Below are positions 5,703-6,242 of a stretch of 6,242 bases of DNA, one piece after another. The DNA comes from Clostridia bacterium (GTDB lineage: Bacteria > Bacillota > Clostridia > Christensenellales > Borkfalkiaceae), in contig JAFVSF010000269.1 in assembly GCA_017503885.1 (NCBI GenBank), forward strand, positions 1-6,242. The letters are read 5' to 3'. A model generated the notes under the pieces. The model was given only the letters and a program-made list of their open reading frames with translations, was not told where the DNA came from and ran no database searches. Within the stretch, counting starts at the first letter, position 1. Every line of letters starts with the position of its first letter. The translations under genes and the position numbers were made by a program.

Positions 5703-5781
5703 TGCGGATACTTTTATAGGTTCGACTACATTTTTTATTTTTCTTACGGGTATCCTACGTGGGAACTCGATTGGAGGTTTT
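5703..5781 (+). promoter_or_regulatory. Possible structured 5' leader (riboswitch-like candidate)
   Basis: The predicted 5' UTR can form a long-range stem GGATAC (5706-5711) with GTATCC (5750-5755), extendable by two G-U pairs. A loop segment GGTTC (5719-5723) can pair with GAACT (5763-5767) beyond the stem, giving an H-type pseudoknot with one G-U pair. An alternative hairpin at 5750-5766 would compete with the first stem. The Shine-Dalgarno site GGAGG (5773-5777) follows at once. I could not match this to a known riboswitch class. The short helices could be chance pairings. Confidence 0.35.
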
Positions 5782-6039
5782 ATGAAAAAAAATAGTTCAA
5801 GAAAAATTGCCTTTTATGGCGTTATGGCTGGCTTAATGTTTGTTTTTCTTCTTATAGAAACGTTCGTTTTTACTGCCTTTTTTGGTAATTTTACCCCAGC
5901 TATACTTACCTTGCCTTTAGCTATTGCCCTTTCTCTATTCAACGGAAGAAAAGGTATGTGGGTTGGTGGAACGATTTTTGGGTGTTGTTCCTTCTTTTTA
6001 GCAATCATTATTTCAAACGTAATATTTTTGAAATTCTAG
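5782..6039 (+). pseudogene. ECF transporter S component, 3'-truncated remnant
   Basis: The 85-residue frame begins like an ECF-transporter S component. It has a basic start (MKKNSSRKIAFYG), TM1 (about 12-33), then NFTPAILTLPLAIALSLFNGRKG (36-58) with TM2, and TM3 in VGGTIFGCCSFFLAIIIS (61-78). It stops at TAG 6037-6039 after about half of the usual 170-200 residues, losing roughly three helices. The start is secure: GGAGG lies 4 nt upstream and a good promoter is further up. Downstream sequence in all plus frames is only the antisense of the flippase gene, so a simple frameshift does not explain the loss. A deletion or rearrangement that joined it to its neighbour is more likely. It might still be expressed as a short membrane peptide, but transport function is unlikely. 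It differs in sequence from the other S component at 1103-1642. Confidence 0.65.
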
Positions 6040-6242
6040 GTGATATAGAATCCACATCTTCTTTACTTATGCCGCCAAGTTTCTTCATTGCTATCAAGTA
6101 AGCGACAAGCGCAAGGACACCGGAACATCCAAACGCCACTAAATTTGCAAAGTAAGAGCTTCCAATTAGGCTGGTTAGTAAAATATAAACCGGTATAGAA
6201 GGCACTAACATAACTGCACTGCTGACAACGGATGGTGCAATC
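6008..6242 (-). CDS. SpoVB/MurJ-like polysaccharide flippase, C-terminal part
   Basis: The minus frame is open to the right edge, so the 5' end lies outside the window. The 77 visible residues show two hydrophobic segments, IAPSVVSSAVMLVPSIPVYILLTSLIG and FANLVAFGCSGVLALVAYLIAM. These are followed by KKLGGISKEDVDSISPRISKILRLK. The pattern of a last helix, then GGISKED, then a short basic tail matches the C-terminus of MATE-like lipid-linked polysaccharide or peptidoglycan precursor exporters (SpoVB, MurJ, Wzx relatives). Those proteins usually have 14 helices and about 450-540 residues. The ATG at 6211 is internal, not a start. The stop (6008-6010) lies 32 bp inside the truncated S-component gene on the other strand, and no terminator follows. 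Which subfamily it belongs to cannot be decided from this part. Confidence 0.6.
   Translation of the reverse strand, partial: IAPSVVSSAVMLVPSIPVYILLTSLIGSSYFANLVAFGCSGVLALVAYLIAMKKLGGISKEDVDSISPRISKILRLK

Noticed and set aside
5712..5735. GGTTCGACTAC resembles a tRNA or tmRNA T-arm.
   Set aside because: The flanking bases do not form a 5-bp T stem, and there is no acceptor, D or anticodon arm around it.
5700..5781. preQ1 riboswitch (GGTTC...CTACA similar to class I, GCGGATA similar to class II).
   Set aside because: The class I C-rich segment and A-rich tail are absent. The class II P2 hairpin and the bases pairing with GCGGAT are missing. Only short fragments agree.
6011..6211. A complete 67-residue minus-strand protein starting at ATG 6211.
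   Set aside because: The frame stays open to the window edge, continues with a hydrophobic, family-like sequence, and ATG 6211 has no ribosome-binding site. It is the end of a larger flippase.

Overview
The window is about two-thirds A+T and densely packed with genes. It carries the 3' end of an RNase Y gene, a SpoVB/MurJ-like flippase, a small cysteine-rich two-helix protein of a kind I associate with Clostridia, and A/T-biased codon use. Together these suggest a low-GC Bacillota, most likely a Clostridia-type gut or anaerobic organism. This assignment is inference. No rRNA, tRNA, CRISPR array or insertion sequence is visible, and the standard genetic code fits every gene.

Layout, left to right. 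(1) 1-327 (+): the C-terminus of RNase Y, closed by a hairpin terminator. (2) 373-1059 (+): a YgjP/DUF45-type zinc metallopeptidase, ending at a hairpin shared with the convergent operon. (3) 3732 down to 1103 (-): a self-contained operon of tetR-type regulator, ABC ATPase, ABC-2 permease and ECF-type S component. Each gene overlaps the next by 20, 3-4 or 1 bp. Its promoter (TTGACA-17-TAAAAT) overlaps two abutting 14-bp palindromes, ATAACA-nn-TGTTAT, which are very likely the TetR-type operator. (4) 3802-4101 (-): a small three-helix membrane protein with its own promoter. (5) 4177-5265 (+): a complete alanine racemase, divergent from the small membrane gene and lacking a visible Shine-Dalgarno site. 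(6) 5347-5571 (-): a 74-residue protein with 17 cysteines, with a 19-bp palindrome at its promoter. (7) 5691-6039 (+): a good promoter, an ~80-nt potentially structured leader, and a second ECF S-component gene that stops after 85 codons, about half the family's length. (8) 6008-6242 (-): the 3' end of a SpoVB/MurJ-like flippase that overlaps the truncated S component tail to tail.

How the parts fit. The central operon looks like an inducible exporter controlled by its own repressor, but with a vitamin-uptake-type S component as its last gene, which is an unusual pairing. No EcfA, EcfA' or EcfT gene is present, so either S component would need an energising module encoded elsewhere. Alanine racemase and a lipid-linked precursor flippase both serve the cell envelope but are not co-transcribed here. 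The right end (5700-6040) looks like a rearrangement scar: an intact promoter, leader and ribosome-binding site feed a gene cut off against its neighbour. The least explained items are that leader, the cysteine-rich protein and the mixed exporter/S-component operon.
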